Below, piece after piece: positions 1 to 7,786 of a stretch of 64,000 nucleotides of DNA; within the stretch, counting starts at the first letter, position 1; each line of letters starts with the position of its first letter. The translations under genes and the position numbers were made by a program. Below the pieces are notes generated by a model. That model was not told the origin of the DNA and did no database searches. It saw nothing but the letters and a program-made list of their open reading frames with translations. Source of the DNA: Dyadobacter sp. CY326 (lineage in GTDB: Bacteria; Bacteroidota; Bacteroidia; Cytophagales; Spirosomataceae); the NCBI RefSeq assembly GCF_021390515.1, contig NZ_JAJUXI010000009.1:124001-188000 (forward strand), written 5' to 3'.

Positions 1-2
1 AT

Positions 3-1160
3 TTTATCAATTTCTGCATGTACACCGAAGGGCGCATTGGCGAGCCTTACAATGTGCAACTCGAATTACCAGCGGGTTATGAGATTGCCTGCGGATTGCC
101 AAAAAATGGCAACCTTTTATCCGCAATCGACTTTTACCAATTGGTTGACAGCCCGTTGCTTGCTTCTCAAACTTTACAGGAACACCATTATAAAGTTTAC
201 GACGTAAATTTTAAGATATGGATGCATGGCAACTTAAAACCAAATTGGCACCGCATTAAGCGCGATTTTCGCCGTTTTTCCCGTGAGCAGATTGCGACAA
301 TAGGCGAGTTTCCGGAAACTGAATATCATTTCCTTAACCTGATTTTGCCAAACGCCTTTTACCATGGCGTCGAACATCACAACTCCACAATGATCGTGCT
401 GGGGCCGGACGATGAGGGCGAAGGACTTTATTCGGATCTTTTGGGTGTGAGTTCGCATGAATTATTTCATACATGGAACATCATTCGCATTCGCCCAACG
501 GAGCTCTTGCCCTATGATTTTACCAAAGAAAATTACTTCCGCACTTGCTTCGTCGCAGAAGGCTGCACAACTTATTACGGCGATCTTTTTCTGAGACGGG
601 CGGGCGTTTTTACCGACGAAAATTACATTAAGGAGTTGCAGGTTTACATGAAACGGCATTTTGAAAGCAGCTCACAAGCAACGCAGTCACTTGCCGACTC
701 TTCATTTGACCTTTGGCTGGATGGTTATGAAAAAGGAATTCCCAATCGCAAAGTGTCCGTTTACCACAAAGGAGCATTGGTTTCGCTGATTCTTGATTTG
801 TATTTGAGAAAAAAAACCAATCACGCACAATCGCTCGATACGGTTATGCAGTTGCTGTGGACGCGTTTTGGGAAACCTTTTATCGGATATACATTGCAGG
901 ATTACATTGACATTGTAGAAGAAGTCGCTGGCGAATCACTGGAATGGTATTGGAATGACTGCATTTTCACTGCCGAACCATTGGAATTCCGCTTAAACGA
1001 AGCGTTATCTTTCGTAGGCTTACAAATGTCAACTTTTAGCAATGGCAATATTCAGCTCAATGTCCTGGATGATTTTAAAGCAAAATTACAGCGCGACAAA
1101 TGGCTGACGACATTGCAAAGCGTTGAAGATCAAAAGGAAGAGAAAGAGGAGGAGGAATAA
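3..1160 (+). CDS. M61 family metallopeptidase, 3' part (cut by window edge)
   Basis: The reading frame is open to the first bases of the window (codons before the ATG at 18 read F-I-N-F-C), so the true start lies upstream and only the last 385 residues are seen. The zinc motif HELFHTW (HExxHxW, typical of M61 glycyl aminopeptidase-like enzymes) is near residue 150, followed by FVAEGCTTYYGDL, which should supply the glutamate ligand. M61 proteins are usually near 600 residues with a C-terminal PDZ domain. Here the chain ends soon after the catalytic domain in a Glu/Lys-rich tail (KEEKEEEE), so the PDZ part looks short or absent. It converges on the epimerase gene with 8 bp between the stops. 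The family is secure; the substrate is unknown. Confidence 0.85.
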   Translation, partial: FINFCMYTEGRIGEPYNVQLELPAGYEIACGLPKNGNLLSAIDFYQLVDSPLLASQTLQEHHYKVYDVNFKIWMHGNLKPNWHRIKRDFRRFSREQIATIGEFPETEYHFLNLILPNAFYHGVEHHNSTMIVLGPDDEGEGLYSDLLGVSSHELFHTWNIIRIRPTELLPYDFTKENYFRTCFVAEGCTTYYGDLFLRRAGVFTDENYIKELQVYMKRHFESSSQATQSLADSSFDLWLDGYEKGIPNRKVSVYHKGALVSLILDLYLRKKTNHAQSLDTVMQLLWTRFGKPFIGYTLQDYIDIVEEVAGESLEWYWNDCIFTAEPLEFRLNEALSFVGLQMSTFSNGNIQLNVLDDFKAKLQRDKWLTTLQSVEDQKEEKEEEE

Positions 1161-1168
1161 GAACGAGC

Positions 1169-2086
1169 CTATTTTGCATAAATATCCCTCAGCGCCTTAT
1201 CCAGTTCAAGAAACTGATATTCGAAAGTCGTCTCCTTAGCAATCCTTTCATTGATCAGATAATTGCTGCCGAGGACAACATTGGCCATGTCTCCGAAAGC
1301 CAATTTCAATGCAAATGACGGCACATTCGGCAACCATTGCGGTTTGTCCAGTGCAATGCAAATCTGCTTGGTAAGCTCTGCATTGGTCACGGGCTGACTT
1401 GCAACAGCATTGTAAGCGCCTTCCCAGGATTCGTTTTCCATGGCTTCAATGTACATTCGGCAAAGGTCGTCGAGATGAATCCACGAAACCCATTGCTTGC
1501 CTGAGCCCAGCGGAGCCCCGAAACCGAACTTGGCAGGAGCTGCCATTTGCGGCAGTGCGCCGCCATCCTTGCTCAAAACAATGCCGGTCCGGAGCTTAAC
1601 CGTCCTGACGCCCATTTCCGCAATGCGGTCTGCTGCTTGCTCCCAAACAACGGTTACGTGAGACAAGAAATCTTTTCCTGCCGGCGACTGTTCCGTGTTA
1701 CGAACATCGCCCGAGTCTTCACCATAATAACTGCTCCCGGAAGCAGAAATGAATGCCGTTGGCCGGATGTTTTTTTCTCTTAAAGCTTTGCCAATCAATG
1801 CAATAGTCTCGGTCCGGCTTGATATAATTTCCTTTTTGCGTTCCTCCGTCCAGCGACCGTCCGCAACTGCCGCACCCGCCAGATGGATCAGATAATCCGT
1901 ATTTTCAACTGCGCCGGCTTCGATATAACCTTTTGCCACATCCCATTCATAAACCTGAACCGAAGGAATGTTGCTTTTTTTTCGGCTTAAATAGGCGATC
2001 TGATAACCTTTTTCGAGCAGTAATGCTGTCAGTCGTTTTCCGATAAGTCCTGTTCCGCCGGTGATTAATACTTTTTTGCCATTCAT
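1169..2086 (-). CDS. TIGR01777-type NAD(P)-dependent epimerase
   Basis: This 305-residue protein opens with a Rossmann motif, ITGGTGLIGKRL, at residues 8-19. It carries the later family features HLAGAAVADGRW near residue 68 and SASGSSYYG near 114, with the Ser and Tyr expected of extended SDR enzymes. The length and motif order fit the YfcH/SDR39U1 family (TIGR01777), whose physiological substrate is not established. No signal peptide is present, so it should be cytoplasmic. It lies 42 bp downstream of the acyltransferase gene on the same strand, so the two may be co-transcribed. Confidence 0.88.
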   Translation of the reverse strand: MNGKKVLITGGTGLIGKRLTALLLEKGYQIAYLSRKKSNIPSVQVYEWDVAKGYIEAGAVENTDYLIHLAGAAVADGRWTEERKKEIISSRTETIALIGKALREKNIRPTAFISASGSSYYGEDSGDVRNTEQSPAGKDFLSHVTVVWEQAADRIAEMGVRTVKLRTGIVLSKDGGALPQMAAPAKFGFGAPLGSGKQWVSWIHLDDLCRMYIEAMENESWEGAYNAVASQPVTNAELTKQICIALDKPQWLPNVPSFALKLAFGDMANVVLGSNYLINERIAKETTFEYQFLELDKALRDIYAK

Positions 2087-2128
2087 GAATGCTCGGGAAG
2101 TGTTTAGCTTATTTACGGTAAAAGAGGG

Positions 2129-2956
2129 TTATTCGATTTCAGAAACCGCCGCCAATGCCGATCCTTCTTTCGGAACTTCCTGTTCAATGGCTTTCGTGAC
2201 GCGCTCGATCATGCTTTCCAAAGATTCATCTGGCAAAAAGTGCATAGGAGCTTTGAAATGGACGGTTAGCTTTGTGTTTCGTTTCTTGAATCGCAAGCCT
2301 TTTTTATCAAATGCTCTTCTGAAACCATTGATAACCACCGGAATTACAATGGGTTGATGGTCTTTTATCAAATGTGCCGTGCCCTTGCGAACCGGCGCAA
2401 ACGGCTTTGTAGTTCCCTGCGGAAAGCTCACAACCCAGCCATGTTTCAAGCCCATTCCGATTTTGTCCTGAGCCGCATTATCCAGTTGCCGCGTCACATT
2501 CTCACCGTTTGCGCGCCACGAGCGTTCAATGGTGATGGCGCCGCCAATGCTGAATAATTTAGGAAGAATGCCTTCTTTCATTGTCTCTGATGCAGCAACA
2601 TAATAACATCTTGCACGCGGTGAAAACAGGTAAAATGGCGGAGATATGGTGTCTTTATAACCCCATTTGGTCGCGCAAAAAATATGGTAAAAAGCAATGA
2701 CGTCTGCGAAGTAAGTCTGGTGATTGGAGAGGAAAAGCACGCCGTTATCCGGAAGTTCTATCAGCTGATCGCTTCCGATAATTTCAATTTTATTAACAGC
2801 CGTGTAACGATAATAAGTGAACCAGCCGATGATGAAAATAATGATTCGTTTAAAAATCAGATAGTTACCAAATGGATCTTGCTCAAAAAGCCCAAAAAAG
2901 TCGAATCGCACCAACCAGGAAGGCAGCAGACTAAAAGTGCTTTTTTTGGAATTCAT
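2129..2956 (-). CDS. 1-acyl-sn-glycerol-3-phosphate acyltransferase-like (PlsC family)
   Basis: The 275-residue protein shows the acyltransferase motif NHQTYFAD (NHx4D) near residue 78 and FPQGTT near residue 175, a variant of the usual FPEGT block with Gln in place of Glu. A hydrophobic stretch near residues 33-50 (IFKRIIIFIIGWFTYY) suggests membrane association. Such enzymes transfer an acyl group to lysophosphatidate or related acceptors in phospholipid synthesis. The Glu-to-Gln change makes the exact acceptor uncertain. It precedes the epimerase gene and is divergent from the M48 protease gene. Confidence 0.85.
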   Translation of the reverse strand: MNSKKSTFSLLPSWLVRFDFFGLFEQDPFGNYLIFKRIIIFIIGWFTYYRYTAVNKIEIIGSDQLIELPDNGVLFLSNHQTYFADVIAFYHIFCATKWGYKDTISPPFYLFSPRARCYYVAASETMKEGILPKLFSIGGAITIERSWRANGENVTRQLDNAAQDKIGMGLKHGWVVSFPQGTTKPFAPVRKGTAHLIKDHQPIVIPVVINGFRRAFDKKGLRFKKRNTKLTVHFKAPMHFLPDESLESMIERVTKAIEQEVPKEGSALAAVSEIE

Positions 2957-3177
2957 AGTGTAAATGTATTTTCGAATGTCAATATTTTAGGAATGAATCG
3001 GATGGACAACTTTCATACCAATTTGGCGTAATTTAGATAATTAGCTTAGCTAATGTAAAAATATTTGGTTTGCACCCGTCACATTGCGCCCGCGACTTGG
3101 CATGATTATTTCGTGAAATTCATTACAAAGTTTTAATATGACCAACTCTCTGGTAACTGTCTTCTTTTTATTATTCT
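2957..3177. other. Divergent intergenic region
   Basis: This 221-bp region separates the acyltransferase (minus) and M48 protease (plus) genes and should hold both promoters. It contains a short palindrome, ATTAGCTTAGCTAAT, at 3040-3054. No clear TAnnTTTG box or RNA gene was found. Confidence 0.4.
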
Positions 3178-4641
3178 ATGAAAATTAAATTTCACATTCT
3201 CCTCTGCCTTGTCAGTGCAGGGTTGCTATCGGGCTGTTCTAAGAATCCCGTAACCGGTAAAAAGGAAATAATTTTTATGTCGAAGGAAAAGGAAATAGCG
3301 CTCGGCGCTGAATCCCACCCCTCGATTGTGGCTACAATGGGCATTTACGACGATAAAAACCTGAATGCGTTCATTAATGAGAAAGGAAAGGCGATGGCAA
3401 ATATCTCTCACCGGCCTGATTTGCCCTATCAATTCTTCATTGTAGACTCGCCCGTTGTCAACGCTTTTGCTGTGCCTGGCGGTTACGTATACTTTACAAG
3501 GGGCATTATGGCGCACTTTAATAATGAAGCAGAATTTGCCGGCGTTTTGGGTCACGAAATCGGTCACATTACGGCAAGACATTCGGCGCGCCAGCAAACA
3601 TCACAAATTTTCGGTCAGGTGGGGTTAATGGCCGGGATGGTGCTTTCGGAAACGGTCCGCGGGCTCGCTGATCAGACGCAGCAGGCTTTGGGATTGTTGC
3701 TTTTGAGTTACAGCCGCGAACATGAGACGGAATCGGATAAAATCGGTGTGGAATATTCGAGCAAGATCGGCTATGATGCGCATCAAATGGCTGATTTCTT
3801 TGGCACATTGAAAAAGATCAGTGAGAAAGCCGGACAAACGATCCCGACTTTTCAATCAACCCACCCTGATCCGGGAGGAAGACAAACGAAAGTGGAAAAG
3901 CTGGCAACGGAATATCAGAAAGAACATCCAGCAAAATATAATGTAAACCGCGATGCTTATCTGCGCAAAATTGAAGGCATCATTTACGGGACAGACCCGA
4001 AACAGGGTTTTGTTGAAAATAACACTTTTTACCATCCCGAACTGAAATTGCAGTTCCCGGTGCCAAGCGGATGGCAGTATGAAAACTCTCCCGCACAATT
4101 TCAAATGGCGGCAAAGGACGGAAAGTCAATGATGCTTTTTACCATTGCACCAGGCAAGACATTGGAAGAAGCGGCGCAGGCAACAGTAAAAAATTACGGT
4201 TTGCAAGTGTCTGAGAATGAGAAAACAACGATTAACGGCAATCCGGCAATCGTGATGATATCAACCCAGGCTGAACAGACGCAAACTGGCCAGCAAGCTG
4301 CTCCAACACAAAACTCAATTCAGGTTGCATCTTGGTTAATCCAGTTTGGCGGCAACATTTATGCATTTCACGGCGTTGCTGCGGCAGCGAATTTTGGTGG
4401 AAATGTAAACCAGTTCAAGTCTGTTGCACAAGGCTTTAAGTCCGTAACCGACGGAAATATCCTTAACCGCCAACCCGACCGCATTCGAATTAAAACCGTT
4501 CAGCGCGACGGCTCGCTTAAAGATGCGCTTAGAGATAATAACCAGTCTGACAAACAAATGGATGACCTGGCTATCATGAACGGCATGTCGCTGTCGGACA
4601 AGGTTACAAAAGGAATGTTGATCAAGACCTTAAGCAAGTAA
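3178..4641 (+). CDS. M48 family metalloprotease, lipoprotein
   Basis: The N-terminus is a lipoprotein signal with lipobox LLSGC (Cys20), so the 487-residue protein is probably anchored in the periplasm or outer membrane. The M48 zinc motif HEIGH lies near residue 125, followed by ITARHS, and a later SREHETESDKIG supplies the third ligand. This is the arrangement of BepA/LoiP-type proteases, which remove damaged or misassembled envelope proteins. The C-terminal half (from about 275) is not a TPR domain; it ends in a segment resembling the basic C-terminal region of other Bacteroidota M48 proteins. The ATG at 3178 is directly followed by the signal peptide. It is a single gene closed by a strong terminator. 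Confidence 0.9.
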   Translation: MKIKFHILLCLVSAGLLSGCSKNPVTGKKEIIFMSKEKEIALGAESHPSIVATMGIYDDKNLNAFINEKGKAMANISHRPDLPYQFFIVDSPVVNAFAVPGGYVYFTRGIMAHFNNEAEFAGVLGHEIGHITARHSARQQTSQIFGQVGLMAGMVLSETVRGLADQTQQALGLLLLSYSREHETESDKIGVEYSSKIGYDAHQMADFFGTLKKISEKAGQTIPTFQSTHPDPGGRQTKVEKLATEYQKEHPAKYNVNRDAYLRKIEGIIYGTDPKQGFVENNTFYHPELKLQFPVPSGWQYENSPAQFQMAAKDGKSMMLFTIAPGKTLEEAAQATVKNYGLQVSENEKTTINGNPAIVMISTQAEQTQTGQQAAPTQNSIQVASWLIQFGGNIYAFHGVAAAANFGGNVNQFKSVAQGFKSVTDGNILNRQPDRIRIKTVQRDGSLKDALRDNNQSDKQMDDLAIMNGMSLSDKVTKGMLIKTLSK

Positions 4642-4664
4642 AAATCATTAGTTGATAACACATT

Positions 4665-4693
4665 GCCCTGGGCTGCAGCCCAGGGCTTTTTTT
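4665..4693 (+). terminator. Rho-independent terminator after the M48 gene
   Basis: The perfect stem GCCCTGGGC / GCCCAGGGC with a 4-nt loop (TGCA) is followed by a run of seven T, 23 bp after the M48 stop codon. Confidence 0.9.
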
Positions 4694-4725
4694 GTTTTTC
4701 AGCTAAGAAACTATTTCAATAAATA

Positions 4726-4757
4726 TTTGGTTGATATATCAACGTAGTTTACATTTG
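4726..4757 (+). promoter_or_regulatory. Bacteroidota-type promoter of the marR-like gene
   Basis: A TTTG box at 4726-4729 (-33) and TACATTTG at 4750-4757 (-7, fits TAnnTTTG) are separated by 20 bp. This is the layout of the main Bacteroidota promoter. Transcription would start near 4763, just past the first ATG at 4762. Confidence 0.7.
4730..4743. promoter_or_regulatory. Operator-like palindrome within the marR promoter
   Basis: The 14-bp perfect palindrome GTTGATATATCAAC lies entirely in the spacer between the -33 and -7 boxes. The half-site GTTGAtA recurs in the promoter of the downstream efflux operon. MarR proteins usually bind such palindromes and repress their own gene, so autoregulation is the natural inference. 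Confidence 0.65.
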
Positions 4758-4803
4758 CACCATGAATATGACACAGCCTAAATTTTTCAACATTAAAGAG
4801 GAC

Positions 4804-5229
4804 ATGAAGAACTCCCTGCAATTCAAGCTGGGGGTTGTGACTAAAATTGTGTTTAAAAAAATGAATGCGCAATTGGTTCAGGAAGGCATTCCGGTGCTTG
4901 CAGAGCAGTTGCCAATCCTCATGGTTGTATATTTTCAGGAACACGTTATGACCCAGCAGGACATTGCCAATGTTTTGCAAAAGGATAAAGCTGGAATTCA
5001 GCGTTCTGTGCAAACATTGCATAAAGACGGGTTTCTGAAAATTGAAAGTGACATTGAGGATAAAAGAAAGAATCTGGTAACGCTTACGCCCAGCGGCAAG
5101 TTTGTCTGCGAAAGAATCCAGGCATTGGTGATTGCTTTTGACAACCAGGTTATGGAGCATTTTACAGAGGAAGAACGCAAAACCTTTATCGGTTTTTTGG
5201 ATCGTGTAGTTTCCGTGATTGAGAAATAA
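4804..5229 (+). CDS. MarR family transcriptional regulator
   Basis: This small winged-helix protein has a dimerisation helix (LQFKLGVVTKIVFKKMN), a recognition region around MTQQDIANVLQKDKAGIQRS, and the MarR wing motif DIEDKRKNLVTLTPSGK. The start at 4804 (141 residues) is preferred over ATGs at 4762 and 4768. The predicted transcription start is near 4763, and AAAGAGGAC just before 4804 resembles a ribosome binding site. The longer form would have 155 residues. Its position immediately upstream of a TolC/adaptor/RND operon, with matching palindromes in both promoters, suggests it represses that operon and itself. The ligand is unknown. Confidence 0.88.
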   Translation: MKNSLQFKLGVVTKIVFKKMNAQLVQEGIPVLAEQLPILMVVYFQEHVMTQQDIANVLQKDKAGIQRSVQTLHKDGFLKIESDIEDKRKNLVTLTPSGKFVCERIQALVIAFDNQVMEHFTEEERKTFIGFLDRVVSVIEK

Positions 5230-5245
5230 AAAAATTTATATAAAT

Positions 5246-5276
5246 AGTTGATATGTCACCAGTAGACGTGTCAACT
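5246..5276. promoter_or_regulatory. Operator-like imperfect palindrome before the efflux operon
   Basis: AGTTGATATGTC on the left and GACGTGTCAACT on the right form an imperfect 31-bp inverted repeat. It can also be read as two adjacent 14-bp sites (5247-5260 and 5262-5275), each carrying the GTTGA half-site of the marR palindrome. It overlaps the -33 region and spacer of the predicted promoter. Confidence 0.6.
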
Positions 5277-5283
5277 AAATTTG
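5276..5283 (+). promoter_or_regulatory. -7 promoter box of the efflux operon
   Basis: TAAATTTG matches TAnnTTTG exactly. A weak -33 candidate, TATG, lies 20 bp upstream at 5252-5255. Transcription would start near 5290, which supports the ATG at 5313 as the start of the TolC-like protein. Confidence 0.55.
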
Positions 5284-5312
5284 AGATTAGCCAAATGTTT
5301 AATACAAATCAG

Positions 5313-6644
5313 ATGAAAAGGAAATGGATTATCGCAATCCTGATAACGGCAGCAACTTCCATGAGTTCATGGGCGCAGACGAAGCTCAGCCTGAAAGACT
5401 GCATTGCTTACGGGATTAAGAACAACGGGAATGTAAAGATTGCGCAGTATAAGGAAAGCATTGCAACGCAGCAGGGCAGGGAAGCGCTGGCTGGTTATTT
5501 GCCGCAAGTGGCAGGCAACGGAGCGCTCGATGACAACATTAAGCTGCAATCGACTGTTTTGCCGGGTGCACTTTTTGGCGGGGAAGACAGGCGTGTTGCA
5601 TTGGGAACGAAATATTCGACAAACGTTTCGGCTCAGGCAGATCAGGTGGTTTATGACCAGGCGCTGCTTGTTGGCATCAAGGCCAATAAACCAAACCTTG
5701 AAAACGCAGCATTGAATGCACACAAAACCAAGGAAACGATCATTTTTAATGTGACCGACGCTTATTATCAGGTTTTTGTTACGAGCGCGCAGATCGACCT
5801 TTTAAGGGATAACCTTGACAAAACGCAGCAAATATTGGGAACATTGCAGTTGCAGCTTGATAATGGTGTGATTAAAAAAGTGGATTTCGACCGCACGCAA
5901 GTGAGTTTGAACAACATTAAATCACAGCTGACACTTGCAGAAAGCAATTTGATTTTGGCTCAAAACCAATTGAAATTTCAAATGGGCATGCCGCTTAACG
6001 AACAGCTCGAACTGACGGACAACCCGTTGAACCAGCCATTGAAACTTGTAGAACCAGATCAATTCGACGTTGCCAATCTGACCGACTTCAAAATTCAGAA
6101 TGTCAATATGCAGCTGCAATCACTGGAAAAAGAGCGAATTAAAGCAGGTTATCTTCCAAAATTGTCGGTTTATGGCCGTTATGGAATGCAGTCGCTGGGG
6201 CAGAATTTGGGAGAATCGTGGGGCAACTGGTTCAGCTTCGGCTCAATCGGTGTGAAATTGACCATTCCGATTTTCGATAGTTTCAGAAGAGACGCTCAAT
6301 ACAAACAGGCTGATCTGAATCTTTTGACCCAAAATGAACAGCTCAAACTGAATGTTCAGAATTACGAGCTGCAAAACCACAATGCAACCACGCAGCTACA
6401 AAAAGCAAAACTGAACCTTGGAAACGACGAAAGCAATGTGACTTTGGCCAAAGAGGTTTACGATGTGACGACCCTGCAATACAGAGAAGGCACCGTAACA
6501 TTATCGGACCTGCTAAATGCAGAAACGTCTTATAAAGAAGCGCAAAGCAACTACATCAATTCCATGCTAAGCTACTACCAAGCCAAACTAGGAATCGAAC
6601 AGTCCCAAGGCAGCCTAAACAACTTTTACACAAATCTCCCTTAA
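5313..6644 (+). CDS. TolC family outer membrane efflux protein
   Basis: The 443-residue protein begins with a signal peptide ending SSWAQ. Two homologous helical halves follow, rich in Gln/Asn/Leu and alternating with strand segments, as in TolC-type outer membrane channels. An upstream in-frame ATG at 5253 is rejected because it lies inside the operator-like palindrome, upstream of the predicted -7 box, and would put 20 residues before the signal peptide. The typical C-terminal motif YDVTTLQYREGTVTLSDLLNAE is present in split form near residues 385-406. It heads an operon with the adaptor and the RND pump and probably forms the outer membrane exit duct of that pump. Confidence 0.9.
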   Translation: MKRKWIIAILITAATSMSSWAQTKLSLKDCIAYGIKNNGNVKIAQYKESIATQQGREALAGYLPQVAGNGALDDNIKLQSTVLPGALFGGEDRRVALGTKYSTNVSAQADQVVYDQALLVGIKANKPNLENAALNAHKTKETIIFNVTDAYYQVFVTSAQIDLLRDNLDKTQQILGTLQLQLDNGVIKKVDFDRTQVSLNNIKSQLTLAESNLILAQNQLKFQMGMPLNEQLELTDNPLNQPLKLVEPDQFDVANLTDFKIQNVNMQLQSLEKERIKAGYLPKLSVYGRYGMQSLGQNLGESWGNWFSFGSIGVKLTIPIFDSFRRDAQYKQADLNLLTQNEQLKLNVQNYELQNHNATTQLQKAKLNLGNDESNVTLAKEVYDVTTLQYREGTVTLSDLLNAETSYKEAQSNYINSMLSYYQAKLGIEQSQGSLNNFYTNLP

Positions 6645-6670
6645 CACTTCATAAAAGCATAGGGCAAAAT

Positions 6671-6702
6671 ATTCAGTCATTCACTCATTCACTCATTCAA
6701 CA
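6671..6702 (+). repeat. 8-bp tandem repeat (ATTCACTC-type, four units)
   Basis: Four 8-bp units, attcagtc / attcactc / attcactc / attcaaca, lie in the 64-bp gap between the TolC and adaptor genes, ending 7 bp before the adaptor ATG. The two inner units are identical. Confidence 0.75.
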
Positions 6703-6708
6703 TTAAAA

Positions 6709-7761
6709 ATGAAAAGGAAGATCATCATTATAAGCTCAATACTAGTTATAGGTCTGCTCATCGGCTTCCGCCTGGTAGCGAACAAGTCCAAGATGGACGC
6801 AAAGAAAGTAATGCCGGATAACAAAAATGTAACCATTCCGGTAACTGCGGTGGCAGTAAAAGAAGGCAGCACCGATCAGCAGCTGGTTCGCACCGGTAGC
6901 CTGATTCCATTCAAAGAAGCCGAGATTATGGCGACTTCGGCGGGCAAGGTTTTGTCGGTTAAATACGACCTCGGAAGCTACGTTTCGCAAGGCGCGACGC
7001 TCGTGAAAGTGGATAGCAAGCTAAAAGAGCTTTCACTCCAAGCCACCGAATTGAATATCAACAAATTGAAAAAAGACACAGATCGTTACAACAAGCTTTT
7101 GGCAGGAAATGCAGCAACAGAAGTGCAGGTGAACGATACGAAATACAACTACGAAAATGCATTGAACCAGGCTGAGCAGATTAAACAGCAAATCAATGAT
7201 GCCGTAGTAGCTGCGCCAATCAGCGGCCGCGTGATCAAGAAGAACATTGAGCCGGGTGAGTTTGTAAATGTTGGGACTTCCTTAGGAACGATCCTAGACG
7301 TTTCGCGCCTGAAAGTGCAGGTAATGATCTCTGAAAATGATGTTTATAAATTGAAGGAAGGTCAGCACGTGAAAGTAGGTTCAAGCATTTTCCCCGATAA
7401 AAAAATCGATGGGACGATCTCCTACATTGCACCACAAGGCGACGAATCGCATAATTATCCGGTAGAAATCGTGATTAAAAATTCAAACCAATTGAGAGCC
7501 GGAACATTTGTAAGTGTTGAGTTTAGTCAAAAAAGCAGCCAGAGTGCATTGCTTATTCCGAGGAGTGCATTGGTAGAAAGCGTCCGCAACCCTTATGTAT
7601 ATGCCGTGGAAAATGGTGTTGCAAAAAGACGTAACATTCAGGTTGGTCGCGAGTTGGGCGACAATGTGGAAGTTTTGGGAGGTTTGAAATCAGGCGAAAC
7701 GGTGATTACAACCGGGCAGATCAACCTGAGCGACGGGGCTGCGGTTCATGTTACAAAATAG
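6709..7761 (+). CDS. RND efflux periplasmic adaptor (membrane fusion protein)
   Basis: The 350-residue protein has an N-terminal membrane anchor or signal (IIIISSILVIGLLIGF). Next come a biotinyl-lipoyl half (GKVLSVKYDLGSYVSQGATL), a short helical hairpin (about 105-160), and the second lipoyl half with the usual VAAPISGRVIKKNIEPGEFV near residue 165. Beta-barrel and membrane-proximal domains end in GLKSGETVITTGQINLSDG. There is no lipobox Cys. It should bridge the TolC-like channel and the RND pump encoded on either side of it, all on the same strand (gaps 64 and 25 bp). Confidence 0.92.
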   Translation: MKRKIIIISSILVIGLLIGFRLVANKSKMDAKKVMPDNKNVTIPVTAVAVKEGSTDQQLVRTGSLIPFKEAEIMATSAGKVLSVKYDLGSYVSQGATLVKVDSKLKELSLQATELNINKLKKDTDRYNKLLAGNAATEVQVNDTKYNYENALNQAEQIKQQINDAVVAAPISGRVIKKNIEPGEFVNVGTSLGTILDVSRLKVQVMISENDVYKLKEGQHVKVGSSIFPDKKIDGTISYIAPQGDESHNYPVEIVIKNSNQLRAGTFVSVEFSQKSSQSALLIPRSALVESVRNPYVYAVENGVAKRRNIQVGRELGDNVEVLGGLKSGETVITTGQINLSDGAAVHVTK

Positions 7762-7786
7762 TTTTCATCAGTAAACAAGACAAGAA

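Noticed and set aside
4665..4693. Hairpin after the M48 gene as a REP element
   Set aside because: The stem is followed directly by a T run right after a stop codon, so a normal terminator is simpler.
5253..5312. N-terminal extension of the TolC-like protein from ATG 5253
   Set aside because: It overlaps the operator-like palindrome, lies upstream of the predicted -7 box, and would displace the signal peptide.
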